Source: Evernia prunastri (taxonomy: Eukaryota; Ascomycota; Lecanoromycetes; Lecanorales; Parmeliaceae). From it: 64,000 nucleotides of DNA. This document shows positions 26,301 through 38,001 of this stretch, in pieces. The DNA lies in contig NKYR01000016.1 in NCBI GenBank assembly GCA_003184365.1, positions 310,001 through 374,000 on the forward strand. The letters are read 5' to 3'. Both the position numbers and the translations under genes were made by a program. Positions within the stretch are counted from its first letter, which is position 1; each line of letters opens with the position of its first letter. The notes under the pieces were generated by a model that was given only the letters and a program-made list of their open reading frames with translations, did no database searches and was not told where the DNA came from.

Positions 26301-26854
26301 GTACCGGAACGTTGGACACATCGAGCTTCCTGGCGTCTGCTACTGTACTCCGATCTCGTATCAACCGCTAGGCAAAGTTCAGGGCAGTACAATGGCCCCC
26401 GACCCAGCGTTTAGGGTTATAAATCTGGGAACATGACAAAATGGGTGGGCATTGACTGGCAAACTTGTCGCGCGTCCAACTATCACCCTGGGATTTAAGG
26501 ATAGACAGGATAGGCCTTTCAAGCGAAGAACACATCATGACGACGATTTGTTTGGGCAAGAGTCTTTTAAACGAGGAATGCTACATCTGTGACGCCCAGT
26601 AAGACATCTGAAGTGCTCTAAAAATCTTATCTAGGGATGGCAGAGCAGCAACAAACCTAAGGCTTGTGATGCAAAACAGATGGTACAGCTAAACCCGTGC
26701 TATACAGGACACATCGACTTTGCACCGACCAATGCGAGAACAGCATGCATGGCATCCCCATCAATGGTACATTCACCACAAATCATGCTCCCGTTTCTAG
26801 GAGACTCCACTCCTACTAGCTTTGCAGACTCAGACCCATCGAGCAGTGGATCGG
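23322..26854. other. Region without a confident gene; weak coding fragments
   Basis: About 3.5 kb. On the plus strand, 23673-24880 contains several protein-like stretches in different frames: MSHQRAPPLEVIPRALQEIQ at 23673, then GFLTLISSTVARLDSHTTHL, then ITALNEKIERYLSRKSR near 24250. I could not join them without stops, so this may be a decayed or heavily split gene. A second cluster of fragments is on the minus strand at 25709-26121. Pyrimidine- and AT-rich DNA lies at 23400-23650. Confidence 0.4.
25709..26121 (-). pseudogene. Possible coding fragments of an unknown gene
   Basis: Two overlapping minus-strand frames look protein-like. One begins MAHMDDLPDAWGQLPRTVM at 26121. The other covers 25709-25987 with LLIALTEPNTFLLLALDQM and SCIVRYDGFGDLAVEFSEE. 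They are in different frames and no GT...AG intron joining them was evident, so this could be a broken gene or an unresolved exon pair. No family is recognised. Confidence 0.25.
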
Positions 26855-28369
26855 TCAGCTTGCCGCCGGAGCGTTTCCGTCTCCCGTCAAAGTCCACATC
26901 ATATGGTATTGGCTACCTATATCCGTAGTGAAGATGTTGACCGCCTCGATCGACTTCGTACCCAACTCGTTCGGATGGGAGACGAGGAGATCCACAATAG
27001 ACACTCCGTGCACGGTGCCTAGGAGTGCCTGAAACCGTTCGTCAGTTGGGACATATTTGAGTCCGGGCCATTCCGTGTTGAATGCACCCTGTGCCACATT
27101 GGCACTCTGCTCCATGATGAACATAGTGTTTTCGGTGATGATATCGTGCCGGAAGAAATATTTCAAGTCGCTTACTGCCGAAGGTGTGCCCTCCGCTGCT
27201 GCGACAGCGGCCCATTGTATCCAAGTGACGTCAGACATCCGACTCACAGTCGAAAGCTTTTGCTTCCAGTCGGCTGGAGCAGGGTCGTCTTTCTCGTTCA
27301 CCATGGCTGCAGGACTCCAACTAACATCGGCAACAATCGTTTTTCCCTTGACGTTGATGTAACTTTTGAATTTGCCTCCTGTTGGAGCCTGCCCGGTTGA
27401 CAAGTTAGCTATTATGGTAATTGATCAAGACGACGATGTTCGGCAAGTTGTTCACGTCCGAGAACACGAGAAGGCAGGAAGAAACTTACAAGATCGGTGT
27501 ACCGGCAATTTTGGAAACTTTGATCTTGGAGAGCTATTCTGTAATGGTTTGCACTACCAGCAGGAATATCGAGCTCCTCGAATGCATCCTCGAAGCCATC
27601 TAGAACTTGTGTACTCGCGTCTTCACTGACACTCCAGCCCTTACCTGTACCGGCCGGTGTGCCTTCGGGACTCTAGAGCATGTCAGAGTGAGCTTGTACT
27701 CTTTGATAGGATCTTGACCAGTAAACTCAATCACAAGAGCAATGCATTGGAGGTGCTTCTTCCAGTACGTAGTTCGACGTCCTGAACTATGAAATCGGAC
27801 GCCACGGTGATCTTGGTAAGAACGCTCGTACCTGAATATCACTCAACAGCAGCCACTGGGATTCGGTGCGGGTTCCGCCGAGCCTAGCAAGCTGAGTCTG
27901 ACCATTGGCTACGGCTGCGGCCCTAATAAATGTTCTCCGTTAGTTACTGGGTTTCTTCTGAAATGAAATCTGAACGGAAGAGACATAAAAGTCTTTCGTC
28001 AAGGCCTAAATATTCACGAAGGGTACACGAGCTGAGGGAGATATACCAGCTAAGAGTCACATCCCTTTTGGCAAAAGGGGAGCGACGCGACCGAAGAGAT
28101 CGTAAGTTTCCATTTGGCTGGCTAAATTGATGTGTAGTGTTGATTCCGAACGGCGTTGCAAGCTTAACATTCGGAGTTGTGTCCTGACGTTTGAAAACTG
28201 CTAGTGGGACAGCAGCATTGTCTTCTGATGCGCTATGAACGTTGGTGACACCATTGTGGTGTGTGAAGATGCTACTAACAACCAGGAGGAAGACACATGA
28301 TGCCAAGGCAATGAAGACGGAGAGCCGTCCCTGCTTGAGGGAACGACGTCCTTGATCAAGGATACCCAT
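26855..28369 (-). CDS. Orphan secreted or type II membrane-anchored protein (multi-exon)
   Basis: The start at 28369 gives MGILDQGRRSLKQGRLSV followed by a hydrophobic helix (FIALASCVFLLVVSSIF), so a signal anchor or signal peptide is likely. A KR site in AVFKRQD could be a Kex2-type cleavage. Downstream exons that fit in phase: a segment ending SDIQ at 27832; 27781-27735 (DVELRTGRSTSNALL); 27670-27490 (PEGTPAGTGKGWSVSEDAS to CRYTDL); and 27388-26855 (APTGGKFKSY to the TGA). The last exon holds the best conserved-looking part, including KGKTIVADVSWSP and HDIITENTMFIMEQSAN. The junction between exon 1 and the exon with VANGQTQLARLGG (27832 to about 27920) is not resolved. I do not recognise the family. 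Confidence 0.6.
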
Positions 28370-30516
28370 TGTGCCTTGGGAAATGTCGTTGGTTCGAGGA
28401 GCAATGTAAAAGAAAGGTTGGAACAGCAGTGAAAGTCAAGTATACGTAGTCAACAGTGATCCCAGCCGAGTCTTCACTTCCATTGCGAAGTGTGCACGTG
28501 CGGGGTCGTTCAACATCTTACGCACAGATCAGGGTCAAGGCTTCATGTGTCAAAGTACTATAGTGTTAAGATTGACCCGAGCAGATTAGCCGTCTTCGTC
28601 AATGTGACCAGGAGTGCCACTCATCTCCAATAGGAACCATCGGAGAACCCTCGTGATCATCGAAAGCCTCCAAATTCAGGGGTGCTCAATTAGCCAGTGC
28701 AAGATACTAATGCAGGTTCCCGTTGGAGTTGATGTTGAAGACGCAGCGACCGATTTCCTTGACGGCTTCATGCGCACCCCCTTAAACCTGGGATTTCTCA
28801 TATCCCATCATCGCTTTCGATTGCTTAGGTCACTGCAAAAGGCTTGACTACAGGCCTCACCTTCCAACTGGACAATAGCAGCAAGACCTGGCTAACACTG
28901 GACAAAATGAATATATTCAGCAACCCCCAATGACAGCATGAGGAGCTAATGCACGTTCCCCCTAAGACCGAGGGTAAAACACACTTCGGAGCCCGCAATT
29001 TCAGCCCTGCTCCAATGACGGCTGTGCTGACCGCAGATCCTTATCAACAACTTCTGGACTTTGTGTTGTAAGCTCAGTCTCTTAGAGCTACTGCGCCCCC
29101 TTCACGCTTACTAACGCTTGCTGAGTGTCTCTTTCGCCACACGTCAATCTCCGTCTTCTTTGACATATCCATGCTGTCAAAGTGACTTGAAGTTTTCCAA
29201 AGCATCATCAAAGTTCAATAATATTACCGTTTTCTCGACTCAAAAAGTCGCCGTCTCTTGCTTGTGGTGCTTGCAGAGGAAGATGAGAGGGAAAAGGAGA
29301 CGTGCTGGATAACAAAACGAACCTGCGTGGCAATGTATGTTGGGGGATGTTTGGAAATCCATGCGAGATTGATATGAGAGAGAAGTGGATGGTAATTGAC
29401 CAAAGAGGTGGTCGTGGGTATACTTTTGTATGAGATTGACATGCAGCTGCCCTTGAATCTGATTCAACAGCAGCGATGTTTATGAACCTCAAAGGAGACT
29501 AGTGGCTTCGTGGTTTCCGCGACGGACATTGATGCGAATATGTTCTGTCTCGATGCCTCATGGCGGCTTCATCTTGTATACACGTTCATTGACACATATT
29601 GTAGTGACGTGTATGATAGCTTCACTTGGTCCATTTCACTCTGGCCATAATGTTACTTAGCAACAAATCACCCTACCACTTCACTCGCGAGCGAGAAAGA
29701 CGCAATCACGTCCACTCACAAAGATTCATCACCAGCACCTTGTAGTATATGAACCCTTCTTTGTTCATCCTCAAGTTCCATCTCTTTTACAAATTACAAT
29801 CGCCGATGCCGTCACCAACTTTATCATCACGTCCTTAAAGCACATTGACATGTCCCTAATTATATGCATACACTTGAACCAGCGGAATCCTAAATATAAG
29901 CCCGGCATGGGTGGGGACGGGTACGCAAGGACACAACTGAGCCGGTCGCAAGTCATGGGATGCTCATTTGTTTGATGCACCGCGCCTACCTAGCAAGCCA
30001 CGACATCAACAAGCCCAGCACGGCCGAGACGGCTGGGCCTGACAACCAGATTCTCGAAAAGGTCCAAACTCAGCTGAACCTTCAACGTCACCGCGACCTT
30101 GCTAGCACTTTAGGATCACTCATTTCATGATCATTCGCTTGATCTCTATCGCTATCATGTATATCTCACCTCAGCGCATTGTTATATACTCCCGATCCTC
30201 ATAAACTGCGTCAGACGGAGAGAAGATATCCACATACGCACAAAATGGATCCAAGCTCGACTCCTCTCAACAGAGGCTATAGGAAAAGCAGCTCTCTCCT
30301 GAAGAGAAGTGTTGGTTAACTCATCATGTGAAGCAAAATCGAGACTTTGAGGAGTTTTGCTACATCTTCACACGACGTGCGATGTCCCTTTCCCGAGAAA
30401 GAATGCAGGAGGCTGTAAGATCCATGCCGAGGCTAAGGCGGAAATTGGGAAGCGAGAGGAGGACAAGGAGAAGGAGGGCAAGGACATGAAGGACTTGAAG
30501 ACAGGGGCGTCCTACC
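28370..30516. other. Intergenic region, no confident gene
   Basis: About 2.1 kb with only short frames such as 28614-28847 plus, none with motif or splice support. It includes the 5' flank of the minus-strand gene and AT-rich DNA around 29580-30200. Nothing else is seen. Confidence 0.45.
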
Positions 30517-31527
30517 ATGGTATTGACATGGCGTCTACCAGATACTCTCGCTATCCATTTTCCTCATCCGACCAATGGGCCAGCTGCTAGCCCATCGATT
30601 GGATCAGAGACTCATCTTACTCCCCCTGCCATGTCCGCCGGAAGCGCAGCGTCACCTCTTGTGCGTCATGTTCTACGCCTTTGTTCTACCTCTTCAGACG
30701 CCGAGGATATGATATCTTCTCTTGCAAACTATGTCTTCCTCTCGGATTATGCCCTCTACAGCGCAGCATCTAAGGCTCGGCAAGTCATGGTGAAATGGCA
30801 AGACCGAATTCAGAGTTCTCCAATACGAGGCCAGTCGCATGTGCGGATGGGGCCTACAGTCATGTGGATCCCAAAGGGCAAATCCACGCAAACTCGAAGA
30901 ACCAGCCCAACCGAAGAAGACCAGGAGAACGGCGAGGTGGAAGATCCAGCACTGTCCGCATCCGGCAGCGAAACGTTGGGTTCTCAAGACGCTCGAGGAT
31001 CCTGGAAGGGGGACTCAAAACGACGGGAGGACATCAGCCGCCTTCCGTTCACGCGTGAGCCTACGCCTTCGCCCGAACCTCCACCACTTCTGCTCCCTTC
31101 CTTCGCGCCTTCGTCTTTGGGGTTTTCTTCGTTCCCGAGTCATTTCCCAGTCCCTGTAGCCGCCGTCGTTCAGAAACCCTTCCCGGTCGCACGGCCGGTG
31201 AGCGCCGCCCACGCATATCAGACGCTGGAGACACAGCGCCTCAGGAAGCGAGACCTGACCACCCCCACAGCCGCCGTCTTTCAGATCGTACTGTCGGTGA
31301 AGACCCCACTCGTGTCAGACTCGAGGGACTCAGCACCTCGGGAAACGCTAGAGTTCCCGTCGATATATGGACCTTCGTCATCCTTCTTATATTATCCGCT
31401 CCATCCGCGCCAATCAGAACTTCAGGACGCCGTCGCCGCCCCCGGGGTCACCGCTATCAGTCATTATAGCACCAGCTTCATCAATTCCAGCTCCGCAGCC
31501 GTCTTTAGGACAACTCGTCACTCCTAG
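30517..31527 (+). CDS. Hypothetical protein (about 336 aa), low certainty
   Basis: An uninterrupted frame from ATG 30517. The first ~90 residues look structured and helical (PLVRHVLRLCSTSSDAEDMI, then NYVFLSDYALYSAASKARQV). The rest is Ser/Pro-rich and disordered, with PPPLLLPSFAPSS. No domain, signal peptide or transmembrane helix is evident. A second frame at 31367-31597 is also low-complexity and protein-like, so the 3' end may be spliced differently. It could be a fragment of a larger gene. Function unknown. Confidence 0.4.
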   Translation: MVLTWRLPDTLAIHFPHPTNGPAASPSIGSETHLTPPAMSAGSAASPLVRHVLRLCSTSSDAEDMISSLANYVFLSDYALYSAASKARQVMVKWQDRIQSSPIRGQSHVRMGPTVMWIPKGKSTQTRRTSPTEEDQENGEVEDPALSASGSETLGSQDARGSWKGDSKRREDISRLPFTREPTPSPEPPPLLLPSFAPSSLGFSSFPSHFPVPVAAVVQKPFPVARPVSAAHAYQTLETQRLRKRDLTTPTAAVFQIVLSVKTPLVSDSRDSAPRETLEFPSIYGPSSSFLYYPLHPRQSELQDAVAAPGVTAISHYSTSFINSSSAAVFRTTRHS

Positions 31528-32247
31528 AGGTACCGAGATACCAGTTTCAGCCGTTCCGCCCGAAGATGTCTCAATCCCACACCGCGCCCCTCTCTAGGAA
31601 TTACGAAGGGAGGTCTATAACGGATCAGATGCAGGAAGTAGGTTTACGAGCGCGTCCGGAAAACATCGTGTGAAATACCCGTGTATCGAACCAATTCCCA
31701 GACAGTGCGAAGTCAAATCGCCACCGCGCGGATGAATCGAGGGGAGTTCCAACGGTTCTGGCCCCCCCATCTATACAGTCCTCCCGGACTTTTGGAAAGT
31801 ACTGGGCATCACAGTTGAAAGATGGATAATCGGGGGGAATCACCTGGAGGCTAGATTTCAACAAGGAAGACGACCTCGCCAGAAAAACCTTTCCACCGCA
31901 CGGCGCAGCGGCCGTAACCCGTGATGACCAGGGGCAACTACGATTTCATAGTCTGTACAATCGGAGGGACTTACGGGAGACCCTCTGATGCGCTGGCTGG
32001 CCATCGGGGCCGTCAACGCCAAGGGCCACGGGAGGATACTCCATGGGCCTTCTTTGCTCACGTCACGATCTCACTCTTTGCTTTTTCTTCATCTTGGCAT
32101 TTACCTTACTTGCACGTCAATAGTATCGTTACTACCTACTTCCTTGTGGCATCCAATTATATACCGCGACAAACGCCTCATCGCGAATCTGTCGACGACG
32201 CCTACATTTGAACCCAAAAAAAACTCACATAACCGCACCCATCCACC
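31528..32247. other. Intergenic region (3' side of two convergent genes)
   Basis: About 720 bp between the hypothetical plus-strand frame and the 3' end of the rhodopsin-domain gene. Only short frames are present and I see no gene. Confidence 0.5.
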
Positions 32248-32608
32248 CTACGTCTCCTGCGCCGCGGCGCACGCCAGCGGCTTGCTGTCCGTCGACCAGC
32301 TCCCCTGCGGATGCAGCTGGATCCACCGATCCTCCCCATCCGGCCCCCCTCCTCCCCGCCCGAACCGGCCGTTCGAGCTCTGCTTCGACGGCCGCGACCC
32401 TCGAGGGGGCCGGAGGTGGCCCGAGAGCAGCGTGCCGGAGACCGTCTCGCGGATCTTGCGGATGGAGTTGGCGAAGAGCACGTAGGTGACGGGCAGGTTG
32501 GCGCTTAGGATCCCGCCCAAAGGTTCGAAGACGGACATGATGCCTAAGGGGACACCGACCCCTGGGTTTGGTAGGCTTAGCGGGTCTGTGGGGGTTGCTA
32601 AGTGTGAT

Positions 32609-32645
<37 letters not shown>

Positions 32646-33757
32646 GGGAGGTTGTGGGGGGAAATAGGGCTTACAGGTGAAGTCGGTGGAGCCTTGGGCT
32701 ACGACGACGGAGATTCGGACGGAGCTGATGATGCATGTTCTGTGTTTATGAGGTCAGTGGGGTAGATTTGGGGAGAAGACTCGGCCGAAGGTATGAGGTC
32801 GAGGGGCTACGACTAGAGGATGCAGGGAAAGACGAGGTGAAAAAGCTAACCCTAGACCGATCAAGAAGACGCCGCACAGTCCCAGCCGTTGATGATTGGA
32901 TATGTGCAAGCGCCAGATGACGGGGATTGGAAGCAGAAAGATCCAAAGATCGGTGACCAGGTTGGAGATGTTGGTGAAGTAGCTAAACGCGACCAGGTTG
33001 AAGCATTTGCCCGGGACGGTGGGATCCCAGAACTTGGCGATTGGCCGGCATTCGAGCGCCAACACGATGGTGATGGTCAGGACCCATAACGCGATGAAGG
33101 TAATGGTGGCCAGAACCACCTTCCGGAAGACGGGCGTGACGAAGACGCGGTAGTAGAAGGTCAGGATGGAAAGCTTGATCATCCCTAGCGTTACGTTGTA
33201 GAAGTGGCTGAATATGTAATTGCCCTGGGAATTTCATCCACATCGGTTAGCTCCGTACGGCAGCAGAAATTCGTTTCGAGCAGTGTTTCGTTCTTGGTAC
33301 CACTTCAAAGGTCTCGAAATCGTGGGCTGAGACTTGGTCAATGTGTTTCCCGAAGCCATGCGGCGGTCCTACGCGAGGCGAGATCAGAAGTGAGCTACGG
33401 GAGACTCTGACAGATCATCCCAACCGTAAGCCAGGCCGATGCAACATTGGCCCACTGCGCAGAACTAAAAGACCTTTGGTCAGGCATTGTTTTCCATAGC
33501 AATTCGGCAAAAACACACACACACGCAGAGGTTCACAAAAGGGTAGGGCGCAAGAGAACATCGGGGACGTCAGACGGTGCACCAACCGTAGCGAAGACGA
33601 TGAAAAAGTCGTCGATGGTGAACCTGTCGAGGCCGCGATGGGCTTGGCGCCGCTTGGCGTAGATGCGCAAGCTGGTGGCTAGGATCTCCAAGGGTATGGG
33701 GACGATGTAGCAAGCGACTACAGCGGCGACGCGCGAGCCGGTTTCATCCGTCGTCAT
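32248..33757 (-). CDS. Rhodopsin-domain (fungal-type) integral membrane protein (6 exons, 349 aa)
   Basis: Member of the large fungal 'rhodopsin domain' family of seven-helix membrane proteins (Pth11-like/SAT4-like), of mostly unknown function; no retinal lysine is implied. Inferred exons on the minus strand: 33757-33583, 33454-33425 (only 30 nt), 33368-33301, 33224-32851, 32739-32675, 32585-32248. Phases agree and total 1050 nt with the stop. Characteristic pieces: LDRFTIDDFFIVFATV in helix 2, GLAYGPPHGFGKH, YNVTLGMIKLSILTFYYRVF, WALxF-like ECRPIAKFWDP, the conserved NLVTDLWIFLLPIPVIWRL, and FLIGLGTCIISSVRI. The cytosolic tail is Pro/Gly/Ser-rich. The intron between exons 5 and 6 contains a long homopolymer. 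Confidence 0.87.
32609..32644 (+). repeat. Poly-G homopolymer (36 G) in an intron
   Basis: An unbroken G run, read as poly-C in the transcript of the minus-strand rhodopsin-domain gene. It lies inside the inferred intron 32586-32674, close to the acceptor CCCACAG. Exact length in an assembly is unreliable. Confidence 0.9.
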
Positions 33758-34908
33758 AGTAGTGTGCAGGGCGAGGGAGAGAGAGAAGGGGACGATGAGG
33801 CATGTGTCGTTTGGGGAGGCAGATTGCGGTGGGTATTAGTATGGAGTGAGGAGCGGTGTAGGGGCTCCCCGCCGGAGATGATCATGACGGGTATAGCTTA
33901 GATGGGTGGTGGAGTAGATGCTCGGACTACGGGTTCGTCGTTAGTCGCGCGGGACTTGGGACTGTTACTTTGGGTAAAGTGGTTGATTTAGGCTTTTTGG
34001 ACTCTTTTGCCAAGGTGCATACTTTGAGTATTCGCGACATTGAGGTGGGGGAGGCGATGGGGAGATGGAGTTGGAGTGGTTGAAAGATGGCGGGGGTAGG
34101 TGGATAGGTGGGTAGGTGGGTTTGGGGGGAATGGGATTCGGGCGGCTAAGAGATGCTCTAATAGCGGCTTGAGTGGGATGATAAGTAGGTAGGTATGGTA
34201 AAAGTCAAATTTAGTGCCGCCCGCTGTCATGAATAAGGTAAGGTATGTTGTACTAAGGTAAAGACCAAGTACTAAAGTAATGCAAGAACTCAATAGTAAT
34301 GCTGACAAAGGTTAAGGTATGTCTCACAAAGTGGATTCAATAATTACAGTAATCAATAATCATGAGATGTCATCGGTTGATCGCTTATCCAATGAACCAA
34401 TGATGTCACGAGTAGGCCATTCGTCATTCGTCGCAAACAGCGGCAAACTCACCTGTGACCTGCCTGTCATTTGGATCCTGGAACATTCGATGATACATAG
34501 TGTCGTTATTTCCTAGATAACGGATATTGTTGCCGAGACGTGAATGAGTACATGAGACTAAGGTAGGTAGGTAAGGTTTTAACTGTTCATTTTAGCTTTT
34601 GGATCGCATCAAAAAGACCATGGGAAGCATCGCATTTAACTACCTAGCGAGCCGAGGCTGCAACCTTCCGACGTAACCTCGAATGATAACAACATTTGGT
34701 CTTGTCTTTGAATCATTAAAGTATCATTATCATTTCTTCTTGGATATGTACTAGGACTTTATCTGCCCCTCTCTTCCCTTCGACCCCCCCTTCCCCTCCC
34801 TCCCTTCCGTTCCATCCTGCACCTCCTGCACTTGCTGCATTACTCACCAATTCTACCCCATCAAATCATCCTTGCTCATAACAGTATTGGCCCATACTCT
34901 ATGCAAGC
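33758..34908. other. Intergenic region with GGTA-type low-complexity repeats
   Basis: A shared upstream region of the divergent rhodopsin-domain and esterase genes. It holds (GGTAGGT)-like repeats at about 34090-34260 and 34560-34575, and a CT-rich tract at 34760-34815 just ahead of the esterase. I see no gene. Confidence 0.55.
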
Positions 34909-37005
34909 ATGAAACACACACGTGTTTGGCTCAGAGTTTGTGTCCTGCTTACCAGCATCCTCGCCACTTCCACCACCACGCCTGCCACACCTCCCAACCC
35001 GGCCACGCGATATATTGGGCGCCTATTCGATACCGATCTGCAGTTCGCTTCCGCTGCCGCTCCAATTGTAGACCTCGCTTATGGTCGCTATCAAGGATAC
35101 TACGACTCCAAATTCCGGCTCAATGTCTTCAAAGGGTACGCTGCCACTGCCGAGACAGGGTTTCGAAACGTGATGAGAAAGTCAATTGACACTGATTTCG
35201 TAGCATCCGGTATGCTGCTCCTCCGGTTGGCAAGCTGCGTTGGCAAGCACCTCAGACCCCGGCACCGTCTAAAAATAGATCCATCATCCAAGCCGTAGCC
35301 CAACCACCGCTCTGTCCGCAGTCCGGCGCTGCCAAAACTCCTGCAGTATATGGCTTCAACTCTGGACCGGGTGATGAAGACTGCTTGTTTCTCAATGTTT
35401 ACGCACCCCCGCAGGCGAAGGACTTGCCGGTCATTTTCTGGATCCGTATGCTGAATCTGCCAAACTACCTCGCATGCTCTGTCCAGACGCTAATATTTCT
35501 TCAGATGGAGGCGGTTACGGTCTCTTTGGCGCAGTTTACGACCCTAGTCAGCTGATGGAAACAAACGGCAATGGCTTTGTTTCTGTCATTATTCAGTATA
35601 GACTTGGCGCATTTGGATTTCTCTCGTCTGAAGACGTCAAAAGTAATGGTCAGGTCAATGCTGGTCTTTTGGACCAACGCTTTGCTCTTCAGTGGGTCCA
35701 AGACAATATCGAGAAGTTCGGCGGAGATCCTAAAAAGGTGACAATTGCCGGCGAGTCTGCCGGTGCTGGTGCCGTCATGCTGCAAGCTATGGCATACGGG
35801 GGCAAGCAGGATGTAACGCTTTTTGACAACGTGAGGATTCCATCCCGTCATCAAGGTGTAATCAGCTAACATCTTTCAAAGGTTATCGCCGCAAGTGTGT
35901 ACCTGGCCAAGCAGTACCCTTATAATGATCAGGTCCCGACTCAATACTACCAAGCATTTGCCGAAGCGGCTGGTTGCGCTGATGGCTCAGATACCACCGC
36001 GACTGTTTTCGATTGTTTAGTGGGCGTAGACACTGCTGTGCTACAGAATGCTAGCGCCACTGTATCAGAGTCTGGGGAATTTGGTACTTTCGCCTTCTTA
36101 CCCGTCACTGACGGCGACTTCCTTCAAGCGCCGCCATCACAGCAGTTATTCGAGAAAGCAGTGAGCGGTAAACGTCTCCTGATTGGGGTATGTCCTCTAT
36201 TTGCCAGATTTTCAAACGGCACACCTTCTAATGAAGCGTCTAGAACAATGCGAATGAAGGTGCTCCGCTGACTCCAACAATCCTGACCGCGGACGATTTC
36301 TTGAATTATGTCAGATCTTCCTTCCCTTCCCTGACCGCAGCCGATCAGTCACGACTTCTACAGATCTATCAATTCGACAACTCCAGCACTGACCTTTCAG
36401 CACCATTATTCGATACCCTTGGCGACAGCGGCCCAACGGCCCTGAACCAATCCGAATTCGCCACCGGTCAAAAGCAGCGCGCATACAACCTCAACAGCGA
36501 GGCCGCCTACACCTGTCCCGGCTACTGGCTCGCAGAAGCCTTCTCCGGCGCCGGCAAGCAGAGCTGGAAATACCAGTACTCCGTCACGCCAGCGTACCAC
36601 GGCGCCGACCTGACCGCCTACTTCTCCATCAACGCCACGACCCCGACGCCCGATTTCATCTACGCGTTCCAGAAGATCTGGGGCAATTTCATCACCCGCA
36701 ACGACCCGGTCATCCGCCTCACCGAGGCCCGCGGCAACGCCACGAACGCGACGGCGCCCGGCGGGGGCCACGGCGGCAACATGCGCTGGCCGACGTACTC
36801 GGCCGCGTCGAACGCGCAGATGAACCTCAACACCACGGGCGGGACGGTCCAGAGCGTCCCCGTGACGCCGGACTATTCGTACAACCTCCGCTTGGACCCG
36901 GGCGTCACGAACGACATGCGGCTCGTCGATGCGGATTCCTGGGAGGGCGGGAGGGGCTCAAGGTGCCGGTTTTGGAGGGAGGTCGCGGCGAGGGTGCCGC
37001 AGTAG
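34909..37005 (+). CDS. Secreted carboxylesterase / type B lipase (5 exons, 620 aa)
   Basis: Secreted alpha/beta-hydrolase of the carboxylesterase type B (cholinesterase/lipase) family, hydrolysing ester bonds outside the cell. Inferred exons: 34909-35135, 35204-35445, 35505-35830, 35882-36187, 36244-37005; phases agree and total 1863 nt. The N terminus MKHTRVWLRVCVLLTSILA is a signal peptide. Domain motifs in order: FKGIRYAAPPVGKLRW, DEDCLFLNVYAP, oxyanion-hole HGGGYG (157-162), nucleophile elbow GESAGA (Ser241), and the catalytic His region SVTPAYHGADLTAYF; the acid residue lies between and was not pinned. Several NxS/T sites suggest N-glycosylation. The substrate is unknown. The call is strong. 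Confidence 0.92.
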
Positions 37006-38001
37006 ACGGAGGGGGGGAACGGATTTGAAATTGAAGATTTGCAGAAATATATATTGAAATGAGTTCGTAAATATATAGGAAATATGGATTTTATCCCGCT
37101 GTGCTGGTGGCGCAAAACCGCCTTGCGAGCCTTTGCACCGCCGACTCCACGACTCCGCCGTCGAGGCGGGTTCTCGAGCATCCAGATATCCTGTCAAGGT
37201 GACATGGTAAGTTCCATCCGGGGCCCATGGACCAGCGTTGGAAAACCAGGTAGTGGGCAGTCAGCCCTACTCCAATTTACCGGATCTACCTGTCCTACTG
37301 GATTGGTGGCTTTGACTCCGACTCGATGGATTACTCTTCGGGTCTGGCGTGTTGTTTATCAGGCTGAGGGGAGTGGAGTATGGATGATGATGTGCGCCGA
37401 GTCTGGATTAGATTAAGGTGTTGTCATTAATCGTTGGGAATATTATGGGGTTGTACTGCCTGTATGGTATGCTGTGGTGGTGCTACGAGGCTACTTTAAG
37501 GTCGGTGGAAGGGGTTTTTTTTGGGAATGATTTTACGCTATCAATAGCACTGTCAGATTAACCCGCCATTGCTTCGTATTTTATCATTATCATCTCTTTT
37601 GTCGATTCTTTATCAAGCTTCTTCTTGGAGCATTTACACCTTTTGTGGTACCAGTAAAGAAGCAGGTGGCTCGTCAACACATGTGACGTGGCATGCTTCC
37701 AACCTGGTCATTGTGCAGCGATGTACCTGTTTATCAGACAAGTGCTATTGGAGACCATGAATCCGGAACGTAGCCAAAAGCAAGTACTTTCCCCTCGCCT
37801 TCAGCTTGCCACAAAGACTGTTCATAGAACGCGGATGATCAAGAATGTCAAAATACAATACCTGCTGCTGAAGGCACGACTTTCACTTTACTGTGAGAAG
37901 AAAACACACTGGCAAATCAACAGCGCGGCATGCAATATCCACCGTGAAAGCACTTAGCTGTACGCTCTCCCTTCGTTAATATAGGTCTCGGCAACTTCTA
38001 C
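37006..38001. other. Intergenic region
   Basis: About 1 kb between the esterase and the dead HET gene. Only short chance frames are present; a T-rich stretch lies at 37500-37640. Confidence 0.5.

Noticed and set aside
23606..30330. Similar AAGCTCGAC...CTGAAGA stretches near 23606 and 30250 as duplicated promoters
   Set aside because: The match is short, gapped and partly low-complexity; not enough to claim duplication without an alignment.
34090..34260. GGTAGGT repeats as a CRISPR-like or regulatory array
   Set aside because: Units are short, irregular and spacer-less; simple low-complexity DNA.
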